A DNA stretch of 64,000 nucleotides from Bordetella petrii (GTDB lineage Bacteria; Pseudomonadota; Gammaproteobacteria; Burkholderiales; Burkholderiaceae_B). The notes below the pieces were generated by a model. That model was not told the DNA's origin and ran no database searches. It saw only the letters and a program-made list of their open reading frames with translations. Below are positions 23,950 through 32,154 of the stretch, one piece after another. The position numbers and the translations under genes are program-made. The DNA lies in NCBI RefSeq assembly GCF_000067205.1, contig NC_010170.1, forward strand, positions 2,666,001 through 2,730,000, in the 5' to 3' direction. Within the stretch, counting starts at the first letter, position 1, and each line of letters starts with the position of its first letter.

Positions 23950-26861
23950 CAGGCGGTACCTCCTTGTTGCGCGGCCGCCTGAGCTTCGGCGGCTGCCTTG
24001 CGTTGCGCGCGCAGCGATTGGTGAGCCAGCGCGACCAGCATCAGCAGCGTGCCGCCGACCACCAGCATATAGACGCCCACGTCGAACAGCAGCACCGTGG
24101 AAAGATGGATGTGCCCGAGCAGCGGCACCGGGACATCCCAGGCCAGCGCCGACAGGAACGGCCGCGAGGCCAGCCAGGCCGACATCGCGGTGAGGCCCGC
24201 GCACAAGAGGCCCAGCGCGATCCAGTGCTGCGGATTGAGCCGGCTGCGCGATTCGACCCAATAAACCCCGCCCACCATGTATTGCAGGATCACCGCCGTG
24301 GCCATTACCAGCCCGCCTACAAAGCCGCCGCCCGGCTGGTTGTGGCCGCGCAGCAGCAGGTAGGCCGAGACCATGGCGGCAATGGGCAGCACCAGGCGCA
24401 CCAGCACGGCCGGCAGGGCCATGGGGCCAGCGGGCAGATCCGCCCGGATGTCGGGCGCGGCGCTGGGCGCGCTGGCCGGGTCGCGCTGCTGCACCGGGAT
24501 GTCGGCGCTTTCGGTGGCGGGCCGGAAGCGCCGCAGCAAGGCATACACCGTGAGAGCAACGATGCCCACCACGGTAATTTCGCCCAGCGTGTCGAAGCCG
24601 CGGAAGTCGACCAGGATGACATTGACCACGTTGGTGCCGCCGCCGTCCGGCAAGGCATGGTCGACGAAGAACGACGAGATGGTGTGGCCCGGCGTGCGCG
24701 TCAGCATGGCGTAGGCCAGCGCCGCCACCGACGTGCCCGCCACTGCTGCGATGATCACGTCGCGGGTGCGCCGCAGGCGCGCGCGGGTTTCGTGCCGCTC
24801 GCCTTCGAGGCTGCCCTCGATGCGGCGCGGCAGCCAGCGCAGGCCGGACAGCAGCAGCACGACGGTGACGACCTCGACGGCCAGCTGTGTCAGGGCGAGA
24901 TCGGGCGCCGAAAACCAGACGAAGGTCAGGCAGGTGGCCAGGCCCGCCCCGCCCGCCAGGATGAGCGCGGCCAGACGATGGTACTTGGCCTGGAACGCCG
25001 TGCCGATGGCGCAGATGCCGCCCACGACCCAGAGCGCGGCAAAGGCCGGATCGAGCGCCAGGATGGGGGTCGGCGCGTCGTTCCAGCGGCCATGGTGCAG
25101 CGGCAGCCACGCCACCAGCAGCGCGCCAACCACGATCAGCACCATCTGCACCTGCAGGCGTGGCGAGGCAATGCGGTTCAGCACCCAGCCAGCCGCCACG
25201 CTGGAATGGTCGAGCAGGAATTCGAACGAGCGGCGGCCATCGAAGCGGTAAATGAATGGCACCTTGCCCGGCTGGGCCTGCTGGCGCGCCCGCAGCGCCA
25301 GGTACAGCAGGATGCCCCCCGCCATGGCCACGAAACTCATGAGCATCGGCAGGTTCAGGCCATGCCACACCGCCAGGCTGTACTCGGGCATGTCGGCGCC
25401 CAGCACGCTCTGCGCGGCGGCGTGCAGGAAAGGCCCGACGGTAATGCCCGGGATCACGCCCACCACCAGGCACATCAGCACCAGCAAGGCGCTGGGCACC
25501 AGCATCCAGCGCGGCGGCTCGTGCGGCGCGCGCGGCAAGTCGTGCGCCGGCGGGCCAAAAAAGACCTGCAGAATGAAACGCAGGGAATAGGCCACGCTAA
25601 AAGCGCTGGCCAACACGGCCATCGCCGGCAGGCCATACTGGATGAGCGGGTCGCCGCTGACGAAGGTGGTCTCGGCGAAGAACATTTCTTTCGAGATGAA
25701 GCCGTTGAGCAGCGGCACCCCGGCCATGGCCGCCGCCGCCACCATGGCCAGCGTGGCGGTGATGGGCATGGCGCGCCGCAAGCCGCTCAAGCGGCCGAGG
25801 TCGCGCGTGCCGGTTTCGTGGTCGACGATGCCGGCCGCCATGAACAGCGACGCCTTGAACGTGGCGTGATTGACCATGTGGAAGATGGCGGCCACCAGGC
25901 CCAATGAGCTGTTCATGCCCAGCAGCAGCGTGATCAGGCCCAGATGGCTGATGGTGGAATACGCCAGCACGCCTTTCATATCCTGCTGGAAGATGGCGGC
26001 GTATGCCCCCAGCACCAGCGAGCACAGCCCTGCCCCGCCGATGATCCAGAACCATTCTTCGGTGCCGGCCAGCACCGGCCAGAAGCGCGCCAGCAAGAAC
26101 ACGCCGGCTTTCACCATGGTCGCCGAGTGCAGGTAGGCCGACACCGGCGTGGGCGCGGCCATGGCGTTGGGCAGCCAGAACTGGAACGGAAACTGGGCGC
26201 TTTTGGTCAGGGCCCCCAGCGCGAGCAGGATGAGCACGGCCGGGTACCACGGGTCGGACCGGACCAGGTCGCCGGCGGCCAGCACGCGGTCGAGGTCGTA
26301 GCTGCCGACGATATGGCCCAGAATGAGCACGCCGGCCAGCAGGCACAGGCCTCCGGCGCCCGTGACGGTAAGCGCCATGCGCGCGCCGCGCTTGGCGTCC
26401 AGCCGGTGGTGCCAATAGGCGATCAGCATGAACGAGGCCAGGCTGGTCATTTCCCAGAACAGCACCAGCTGGATCAGGTTGCCCGACAGCACGACGCCGA
26501 GCATGGCGGCCATGAAGGCCTGGAAAAACGAGAAAAAACGCGGCACCGGGTCTTCGGGCGACATGTAGTAGCGTGCGTACAGCACCACCAGCGCGCCCAT
26601 GCCCGAGACGATCAGCGCGAACAGCCACGCGTAGCCGTCCATGCGCAGCGTGAATTGCAGGCCCAGCGCCGGCGCCCATGCCAGGTCGGCCCGGATCACG
26701 CCGCCTTCGGCCACCTGTGGATACAGGCCGGCCACCAGCACCACGCATGCCAGCGCCGTCAGGCCGGCCAGCCAGGCCTCGGCGTTGCGGGCGTTGGACG
26801 GCAGCAGCGCGGCACACAGGCTGCCGGCAAACGGCAGAGCGAGGATGAGAATCAGCGACAT
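23949..26861 (-). CDS. mrpA: Mrp-type antiporter subunit A fused to subunit B
   Basis: 970-aa NuoL-like subunit with a C-terminal MrpB domain. The N-terminal half has the proton-antiporter core (LVLFWEMTSLASFMLIAYWHH; KSAQFPFQFWLPNAMAAPTPVSAYLHSATMVKAG around residues 220-255). The middle has the MrpA-specific DUF4040-like part, and near residue 840 GHNQPGGGFVGGL is the MnhB signature. This is the fused AB form seen in PhaAB of rhizobia. The ATG at 26861 puts the first membrane helix at the very N-terminus; a TTG 15 codons upstream is less likely. It heads a fully overlapping AB-C-D-E-F-G operon for Na+/K+ efflux and pH homeostasis. Confidence 0.93.
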   Translation of the reverse strand: MSLILILALPFAGSLCAALLPSNARNAEAWLAGLTALACVVLVAGLYPQVAEGGVIRADLAWAPALGLQFTLRMDGYAWLFALIVSGMGALVVLYARYYMSPEDPVPRFFSFFQAFMAAMLGVVLSGNLIQLVLFWEMTSLASFMLIAYWHHRLDAKRGARMALTVTGAGGLCLLAGVLILGHIVGSYDLDRVLAAGDLVRSDPWYPAVLILLALGALTKSAQFPFQFWLPNAMAAPTPVSAYLHSATMVKAGVFLLARFWPVLAGTEEWFWIIGGAGLCSLVLGAYAAIFQQDMKGVLAYSTISHLGLITLLLGMNSSLGLVAAIFHMVNHATFKASLFMAAGIVDHETGTRDLGRLSGLRRAMPITATLAMVAAAAMAGVPLLNGFISKEMFFAETTFVSGDPLIQYGLPAMAVLASAFSVAYSLRFILQVFFGPPAHDLPRAPHEPPRWMLVPSALLVLMCLVVGVIPGITVGPFLHAAAQSVLGADMPEYSLAVWHGLNLPMLMSFVAMAGGILLYLALRARQQAQPGKVPFIYRFDGRRSFEFLLDHSSVAAGWVLNRIASPRLQVQMVLIVVGALLVAWLPLHHGRWNDAPTPILALDPAFAALWVVGGICAIGTAFQAKYHRLAALILAGGAGLATCLTFVWFSAPDLALTQLAVEVVTVVLLLSGLRWLPRRIEGSLEGERHETRARLRRTRDVIIAAVAGTSVAALAYAMLTRTPGHTISSFFVDHALPDGGGTNVVNVILVDFRGFDTLGEITVVGIVALTVYALLRRFRPATESADIPVQQRDPASAPSAAPDIRADLPAGPMALPAVLVRLVLPIAAMVSAYLLLRGHNQPGGGFVGGLVMATAVILQYMVGGVYWVESRSRLNPQHWIALGLLCAGLTAMSAWLASRPFLSALAWDVPVPLLGHIHLSTVLLFDVGVYMLVVGGTLLMLVALAHQSLRAQRKAAAEAQAAAQQGGTA

Positions 26862-27116
26862 GGCGTTCCGGGAGGACCAGCGGCTTGTCTCGTGGGCGTG
26901 AGTCAAGCATACGGCCGGGTGACGTTACTCGGAAGCCTGGCGTGGCGCGCCGTTGCAGCGACGCCGCGACCGCGACGCCAGCGCGTCGAAGAAGCCGGCC
27001 AGGAATCCACCCCGAAAAATATCAGATTCTTGTAAGGTTCGCACGACGCTTGGGGTTGCCGATGCAATAATGCGCCCGCGCCCGCCCTGTCGTGGCGGAC
27101 GCATACAGGAGACCTC

Positions 27117-28094
27117 ATGTTAAAGAAGAACCCGTTTTTCAACACCGCCCTGCTCGCCGTGGCCTGCCTGATCGGCTCCGGCGCGCAGGCCCAGGGCTAC
27201 CCTGAACGCCCCGTGCGCCTGCTGGTGCCCTTTGCCGCCGGCGGCACCACCGACCTGGTGGCCCGCATCGTGGCCGACGGCCTGAGCCGCGAACTGGGCC
27301 AGCCCGTGGTGGTCGAGAACCGCGGCGGCGGCGGCGGCGCGATCGGCGCCGAAGCCCTGACCAAGGCCGCGCCCGACGGCTACACCATCGGCGTGGCCAC
27401 CGTCAGCACCATGGCCACCAACCCCGCCACCAATGCGCAGACCCCGTACGATCCGCTGAAAGACTTCACGCCGATCACCAACCTGGTCAACGTGCCCAAC
27501 GTGCTGACGGTGAACCCGAAAACGCCGGCCAAGACCCTGAAGGAATTCATCGCCCTGCTGAAATCGCAGCCCGGCACCTACAGCTATGCCTCGGCCGGCA
27601 CGGGCAGCATTTCGCACCTGGACGGCGAACTCTTCAAGTCGCTGACCGGTACCGACATGATCCATGTGCCGTACCGGGGTTCGGGCCCGGCGCTGAACGA
27701 CACGCTGGCCGGCCAGGTCAGCGCCCAGTTCGACAACCTGCCCTCGTCGATTTCGCACATCCAGGCTGGCAAGCTGCGCGCGCTGGCCGTGGCGGCCCCG
27801 GCTCGCGTGGCCGGCCTGCCCGATGTGCCCACGTTCGCCGAAGCGGGCCTGCCCGCCATGGACAACATGGCCTGGTATGGCCTGGTGGCGCCGGCCGGCG
27901 TCTCGCCCGCCATCGTCAAGCGCGTGCACGACGCGGCCGTGAAGACGCTGCAAGACCCGGCCATCCGCCAGCGCCTCGAAGAGCGCGGCGCTCTGGTCGA
28001 TGGCAATACGCCCGAGCAGTACGCGGCCCAGATCAAGCGCGAGCTCGAACTGCGCAAGCGCATCGCCGATGAGCAGCACATCCGGCTGAACTAA
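27117..28094 (+). CDS. Bug-family (TctC-like) tripartite tricarboxylate-type binding protein
   Basis: Periplasmic receptor of the Bordetella uptake gene (Bug) family, 325 aa. The AGGAGA site and ATG give a short signal peptide ending GSGAQAQ|GYPERP. Family landmarks are VRLLVPFAAGGTTDLVAR, VVVENRGGGGGAIGAEALTKAAPDGYT (glycine-rich ligand loop), IHVPYRGSGPALND and FAEAGLPAMDNMAWYGLVAPAG. Ligands of this family are usually small carboxylates or amides. No TctA/TctB permease is adjacent, as is common for the many orphan Bug proteins of this lineage. Confidence 0.92.
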   Translation: MLKKNPFFNTALLAVACLIGSGAQAQGYPERPVRLLVPFAAGGTTDLVARIVADGLSRELGQPVVVENRGGGGGAIGAEALTKAAPDGYTIGVATVSTMATNPATNAQTPYDPLKDFTPITNLVNVPNVLTVNPKTPAKTLKEFIALLKSQPGTYSYASAGTGSISHLDGELFKSLTGTDMIHVPYRGSGPALNDTLAGQVSAQFDNLPSSISHIQAGKLRALAVAAPARVAGLPDVPTFAEAGLPAMDNMAWYGLVAPAGVSPAIVKRVHDAAVKTLQDPAIRQRLEERGALVDGNTPEQYAAQIKRELELRKRIADEQHIRLN

Positions 28095-28103
28095 GCCGCG
28101 ACC

Positions 28104-28129
28104 GCCGGCCGCCTGCTCAGGCGGCCGGC
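28104..28129. terminator. Bidirectional hairpin between convergent bug and yhaN-like genes
   Basis: Perfect 11-bp stem GCCGGCCGCCT / AGGCGGCCGGC with a 4-nt loop, 10 bp after the bug stop and overlapping the stop codon of the opposite gene. Suitable for ending both transcripts, although U-tracts are lacking. Confidence 0.55.
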
Positions 28130-30741
28130 ACTTCCCGCACCCCGACTCCCATGTCCTGCCAGGCTTCGGCGTGGCAAGTAAAGAGCAGCACCTGGTGGCG
28201 CGAGGCCGCGTCGTACAGGGCCCGCTTCATCAGTTCGCGCCGGCTGTCGTCGGCATGGACCAGGGTGTCGTCCAGCACCAGCAGCGTCGGGCGGCCTGCC
28301 TGCTGCAGCAGATCGGCATAGGCAAGCCGCGCCAGCACGCCCAGCTGCTCGCGCGTACCGAAGCTGAGCATCTCGATCGCATCGTCGCCTTTGCCGCGCG
28401 CCAGCGCCGCGGGCATCAGCGCATCGTCCAGGCGCCATTGCGCGCCAGGAAACAACAGGCCCACATAATGCTGCAGCCGGCGCGCCAGCGGATCGAGCAG
28501 GCGCTGCGTGGCCGCCGCGCGCCGCTCGCCGACCAGCTGCCACAGCAGGTCGAGCGCCCGCGCCCGCATGGCGAATTCGTCGCGCCGCCGCGCCAGCCGC
28601 TGGGCATCGGCCTGCGCCTGCAGTAGTTGCTCGCCCAGCCCCTGGGCCTGGGCCTGTTCAAGCTTGCCCTGCAATTGCAGCAGCTCGGCGTGGCGGCGCT
28701 GGTGCGCATCGCGGGCCAGCGCCGCCGATTGTTCAAAGCGCCGGGCATCCTGCTCGATGATCTCGGGCTGATGCGCCTGCAGGGCCGCCTGCGCGGCCTG
28801 GGCGCGCTGCGCCAGCGTGTCGCGCCGCGCCCTCGCCTCGACCAGTCTGGCGCCGCGTTGCTCGCGCTGCGCAGCCCGCCCGGCGGCGTCGAACTCGCCC
28901 TGCCGCGCCGTCCACTGGGCTTGCAGCACCTGCGTGCTGGCCTGCTGCGTATCGAGCGCGGTGCGCGCCGACACCACCTCCTGGGCGGCATGTCCGGCCT
29001 CGGCCGTGGCCGCGCGCAAGGCCTGCTGCGCCTGCTCCAGGCTCACGGGCGCGGCGGCGTCGGGCAAACCGGCTCGCAGCGCCTGCAGTTGCGCGCGGCG
29101 CTCATGGGCCTGGCGCTGGGCTGCCCGCAATGCGTCGACGCCCTCGGGCGCCTGGATCCGCAAATGTTGGCGCGCCATATCCAGGTCGCGGCGCGCCCGC
29201 TCGTGGGCGGCGGCCCGCGTCTCGGCTTCGGCCAGGCTGACGGCGCCCAGGCGCGCAAGCAGGCCCTGCCGCTCGGCCTGCGCCGTGTGCAACGCCGCGA
29301 GTACCGCCGGCAGGTCGCGCCCGCCCGGTTCGATGCGCAAAGTGCCAACCCCGGGAATGCGCAATTCGGTCGCCTCGGCCAGCAGCACTTCGCCCGAGTC
29401 CGTTAATGCCGACTCGCCCATGTCGATGCGGCGGCCGGCTTCCAGGCGATGTTCCAGCCGGGTCGCGCCCGCGCGTTGCTGCACCTGCAGATGCGCGATG
29501 CGCTGTTCCAGTTCGCGCAGGCCGCGCAGGCCGGCTTCATCGATCGCCAGCCCGGCAACGTCGCGCTGCAGGGCGTCGATTTGTTGCGCGAACTTCCCGG
29601 CTTGGGCAATGGCCTCGTCCAGGCGCTGCAGCTCGCGGTCCAGCCGCTGCAGTTGTTCGTCGCAGTCGCGCCGCTGTGCCGCCTGCTGCGCGGCGGCCAC
29701 CTGCGCATGGCAATGTGCTAATTGCTCGTCGGCCTGCTGTTGCCGCTGCAGGGCCCGCTGCAGCGCGGCACGGGCCGGCTCCAGGCCGGCCGAGGCCGCT
29801 TCGGCCTGGGCCCGCAGTTCGCGCAACGCCGCGCTATCGCGCTGGTCCCGCTCGACCTGGTCGTGCAGCAGCGCCAGGGTATCGTCGGCCTGCGCCAGTT
29901 CACGCTGCAGGCCGGCCAGCGCCTCGCGCTCGCGGTCGATCTCGGCCAGGCGCGCGCGCGCCTGCGCCGCGCGCTGTTCGAAATCGAGCCAGGGTTGCTC
30001 ATGTTGCGCCTTGTCGTGGTCGCGCCGCAGCGCGGCCAGCCGGTCTACGTCGGCATCCAGCGCCCGCTTGGCGGCGGCCAGCGCTTCGGCGGCCTGCGCG
30101 GCCCGCTGGCTGGCGTCTTCGGCCTCTTTGTAGGCGCCCTTGGGCCGGCCGCTGCGTGCATCACGCAATGCGGCGCGTTCGGTCTCGATGCGTTCGTAGA
30201 GGTAATCGCCGTCGGCCGAGGCCAGTTCCCCGGTCAGACGCGTCAGCGCCTCGCGCAGGTGACCCTGCGCATGGCCCGCTGGTTCGGCCAGGTTCTGCCC
30301 TTCGCCTTGCTGGATCCAGAGCAGACCTGGGATGCCGCCGTGCTCGGGCCGGCTGGTGCCCTTGGCGGAAAATTCGAACCCCAGCAGGCCCGCCAGCGTA
30401 TTTTCGGCTGCCTCGCCTTCATGGCGCTCGGCGCCGTCGTCGACCAGCAGCTCGCAGCGCGCACGGCTGAGGAACGACTTGCGCAGCAGATAGCGGCGCC
30501 CGCCGTGCTCGAATTCGATCTCGACCGAGGGCCTGGCGCCCTGCGCGCCCCACGGCGCCAGGCCGGCCACCTTGGTGGTCTTGTAGCGTTCCAGGAACGC
30601 GGCGCGGATGGCGGCCACGAAGGTGCTCTTGCCGGCCTCGTTCGGACCGGCGATGACGTTCAGGCCGTCGGCCAGATCGTCCAGCACGGCGGCGCCGCGG
30701 AACTTGCGGAATTCTTCTAGCGCGATACGGCGCAGCTTCAT
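28117..30741 (-). CDS. SbcC/Rad50-like AAA ATPase (YhaN-like)
   Basis: 874-aa SMC-type ATPase. Residues 32-40 are Walker A GPNEAGKST, preceded by FRKFRG, a typical RecF/SbcC start. The centre is a long Ala/Gln/Arg-rich coiled coil. The C-terminal part has the signature-like SFGTREQLGVLARLA and Walker B LLVLDDTLVHADD, then LLFTCHAEAW with the switch His. It starts with a 4-nt overlap of the nuclease gene, as in sbcDC and yhaON pairs. Likely forms a Mre11/Rad50-like DNA end-processing complex; the E. coli-type SbcC is longer, so YhaN is the better comparison. Confidence 0.8.
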   Translation of the reverse strand: MKLRRIALEEFRKFRGAAVLDDLADGLNVIAGPNEAGKSTFVAAIRAAFLERYKTTKVAGLAPWGAQGARPSVEIEFEHGGRRYLLRKSFLSRARCELLVDDGAERHEGEAAENTLAGLLGFEFSAKGTSRPEHGGIPGLLWIQQGEGQNLAEPAGHAQGHLREALTRLTGELASADGDYLYERIETERAALRDARSGRPKGAYKEAEDASQRAAQAAEALAAAKRALDADVDRLAALRRDHDKAQHEQPWLDFEQRAAQARARLAEIDREREALAGLQRELAQADDTLALLHDQVERDQRDSAALRELRAQAEAASAGLEPARAALQRALQRQQQADEQLAHCHAQVAAAQQAAQRRDCDEQLQRLDRELQRLDEAIAQAGKFAQQIDALQRDVAGLAIDEAGLRGLRELEQRIAHLQVQQRAGATRLEHRLEAGRRIDMGESALTDSGEVLLAEATELRIPGVGTLRIEPGGRDLPAVLAALHTAQAERQGLLARLGAVSLAEAETRAAAHERARRDLDMARQHLRIQAPEGVDALRAAQRQAHERRAQLQALRAGLPDAAAPVSLEQAQQALRAATAEAGHAAQEVVSARTALDTQQASTQVLQAQWTARQGEFDAAGRAAQREQRGARLVEARARRDTLAQRAQAAQAALQAHQPEIIEQDARRFEQSAALARDAHQRRHAELLQLQGKLEQAQAQGLGEQLLQAQADAQRLARRRDEFAMRARALDLLWQLVGERRAAATQRLLDPLARRLQHYVGLLFPGAQWRLDDALMPAALARGKGDDAIEMLSFGTREQLGVLARLAYADLLQQAGRPTLLVLDDTLVHADDSRRELMKRALYDAASRHQVLLFTCHAEAWQDMGVGVREVPAA

Positions 30742-31856
30742 GGCGACTCCGCCCGTTCGCGCTGGAATTGCACCAGCAGGCGCAAGGCCTGCCTGGCGGC
30801 CGAAGCCTGGGCCGGATCGTCCTGTAGCGCTTGCAGTTGCGCGGCCACTTCGCCCACGTAGCCGCTCGCCCCCAGGGCTGCCAGGTCTTGCGCGCCAGGC
30901 GCCAGGGACACGTTGGCGGCATCGAGCAGCAAGGCGCGCGTGCGCGCGGCGGCGCGTGCCACGGATTCTTGCAGCATGTCCCAGGCATCGAGCGGCAACT
31001 GGCCGGAGAGCTCCAGGCGCAGCACGTCGTGCGCGCCCAGGGCCTGCAGGCGCTGTGCCAGCGCTTCGGCATCGGATGGCAGCACCAGCGATTCGGTCCA
31101 GTGCGCCCATCGGTATTGCGCCACTGGCAGCGTCTGGACCACGGGCTCGGCGCCAGCGCCGGGCAAGCGCACGTCCAGCGCACAGCCCGAGGCATTGGCG
31201 CGGAAGCGGTCGGGCTCGGGCGTGCCGGCATACCAGGTACGGGCGTCGATTTGCAGGCAGCCGTGCCAGTCGCCCAGGGCCAGATAGTCGAGCCTGGCAC
31301 GGGCCGCGCGGTCGGCGGCAATGGGATTGGCGGAATCCACCGTATCGGGCAGCCGGCCGGCCACGCTGCCGTGGGCCAGCCCCACCCGCACGCGGCCCGG
31401 CTCGGTAGCCAGCGTATCGAACACGGCGGTGGTGTCGTCGTAAGTGTGGCGCTGCGTCAGAGGCGCGGCCAGCACGGCCAGGTTCAGGCCGGGCAGGTCA
31501 ACCACGCCGGGCCGCAGCGGCACATGCACGTTGGCCCCGATGCAGCCGAGCTGGTGCGCCCGCGACCAGACGCTGTCGGCCAGCGCCGCGTCGTGGTTGC
31601 CGGCAATAAGCACCCAGGGGCCGGCATAGCCGGCCAGCGCATCGAACAAGCGGCGAATGCTGCGGTCGGACACGGCCTGGGTGTCGAATACGTCGCCCGC
31701 CACCAGCACCGCGTCGGCGCGCCGCTCGGTCGCCAGTGCGGCGATGCGAGCCACCGCCGCATAGCGGGCCTCGGCCAGCATGGCGGCGTCATCGGTGTCG
31801 AACTGGCCGTACTGCCGCCCGATCTGCCAATCGGCGGTATGGATGAGATGAATCAC
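30738..31856 (-). CDS. SbcD/Mre11-like metallophosphoesterase nuclease (YhaO-like)
   Basis: Calcineurin-fold DNA exonuclease candidate with HTADWQIGRQYG at the N-terminus, VAGDVFDTQAVSD (metal ligands) and LIAGNHDAA. A later GLAHGSV supplies further His ligands, and LDYLALGDWHGC the last. GTG at 31856 gives a start three residues before the first motif (372 aa); a second GTG at 31883 would add nine residues. Partner of the overlapping ATPase gene downstream. Probably involved in double-strand-break or hairpin processing. Confidence 0.8.
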   Translation of the reverse strand: MIHLIHTADWQIGRQYGQFDTDDAAMLAEARYAAVARIAALATERRADAVLVAGDVFDTQAVSDRSIRRLFDALAGYAGPWVLIAGNHDAALADSVWSRAHQLGCIGANVHVPLRPGVVDLPGLNLAVLAAPLTQRHTYDDTTAVFDTLATEPGRVRVGLAHGSVAGRLPDTVDSANPIAADRAARARLDYLALGDWHGCLQIDARTWYAGTPEPDRFRANASGCALDVRLPGAGAEPVVQTLPVAQYRWAHWTESLVLPSDAEALAQRLQALGAHDVLRLELSGQLPLDAWDMLQESVARAAARTRALLLDAANVSLAPGAQDLAALGASGYVGEVAAQLQALQDDPAQASAARQALRLLVQFQRERAESP

Positions 31857-31948
31857 GAGTTGCCCGCGGAGTGCCTGCGCCACGGCGGCGCGTCATGCCG
31901 CGATTGTGGCATATGGCGCGTGGCGGGCGGGATGTATGCGACGGGGCG

Positions 31949-31979
31949 GTGTCTGACACCCTGACGGGAGTCAGACACC
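31949..31979. repeat. Dispersed intergenic hairpin repeat, copy 2
   Basis: Arms GGTGTCTGAC / GTCAGACACC (10 bp, perfect) with an A-CCC-TGAC-GGG-A centre. Same architecture as copy 1, with the GTGTCTGAC arm variant. Confidence 0.8.
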
Positions 31980-32010
31980 TGTGGGGTTCTGCGGGGTTCT
32001 GCGAGTTCGG

Positions 32011-32080
32011 TCTGGTCCGATCCGGTCTGGTCCGATCCGGTCTGGTCCGATCCGGTCTGGTCCGATCCGGTCTGGTACGG
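32011..32080. repeat. 15-bp tandem repeat, four perfect copies plus a partial
   Basis: The unit TCTGGTCCGATCCGG is repeated at 32011, 32026, 32041 and 32056 without a mismatch, followed by TCTGGTACGG. Perfect identity suggests recent expansion by slippage. It is framed by two hairpin repeats. Confidence 0.9.
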
Positions 32081-32098
32081 TGAGGCCCGGTCGCGGCA

Positions 32099-32129
32099 GG
32101 TGTCAGGCTCCCGCAGGGTGCCTGACACC
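32099..32129. repeat. Dispersed intergenic hairpin repeat, copy 3
   Basis: Arms GGTGTCAGGC / GCCTGACACC around T-CCC-GCA-GGG-T. This is the exact reverse complement of copy 1 at 4940-4970 over 31 bp, 27 kb away. Confidence 0.85.
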
Positions 32130-32154
32130 GCTGCCTGCCACCAATGTCCCGGGA

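Larger units (their letters stand above)
31857..32154. other. Intergenic region with two hairpin repeats and a 15-bp tandem repeat
   Basis: Roughly 300 bp between the nuclease gene and the dadA stop. Apart from the promoter region of the nuclease gene it holds repeats only: hairpins at 31949-31979 and 32099-32129 flank the tandem repeat at 32011-32080. Short open frames here translate the repeat (for example QTGSD repeated) and are not considered genes. Confidence 0.65.

Noticed and set aside
23964..25907. 647-aa plus-strand frame opposite mrpA
   Set aside because: Antisense shadow (Gln/Arg/His-rich) of an unmistakable antiporter gene.
26862..26906. TTG start extending MrpA by 15 residues
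   Set aside because: The ATG at 26861 places the first membrane helix normally, and the added MTHAHETSRWSSRNA has no family match.
32011..32080. CRISPR-like array
   Set aside because: Units are directly adjacent 15-mers with no spacers, and there are no cas genes nearby. The same holds for the 15-bp runs at 52.5-52.97 kb.
31853..32128. 91-aa minus-strand frame with repeated QTGSD
   Set aside because: It is the 15-bp tandem repeat in translation, overlapping the nuclease start and hairpins.
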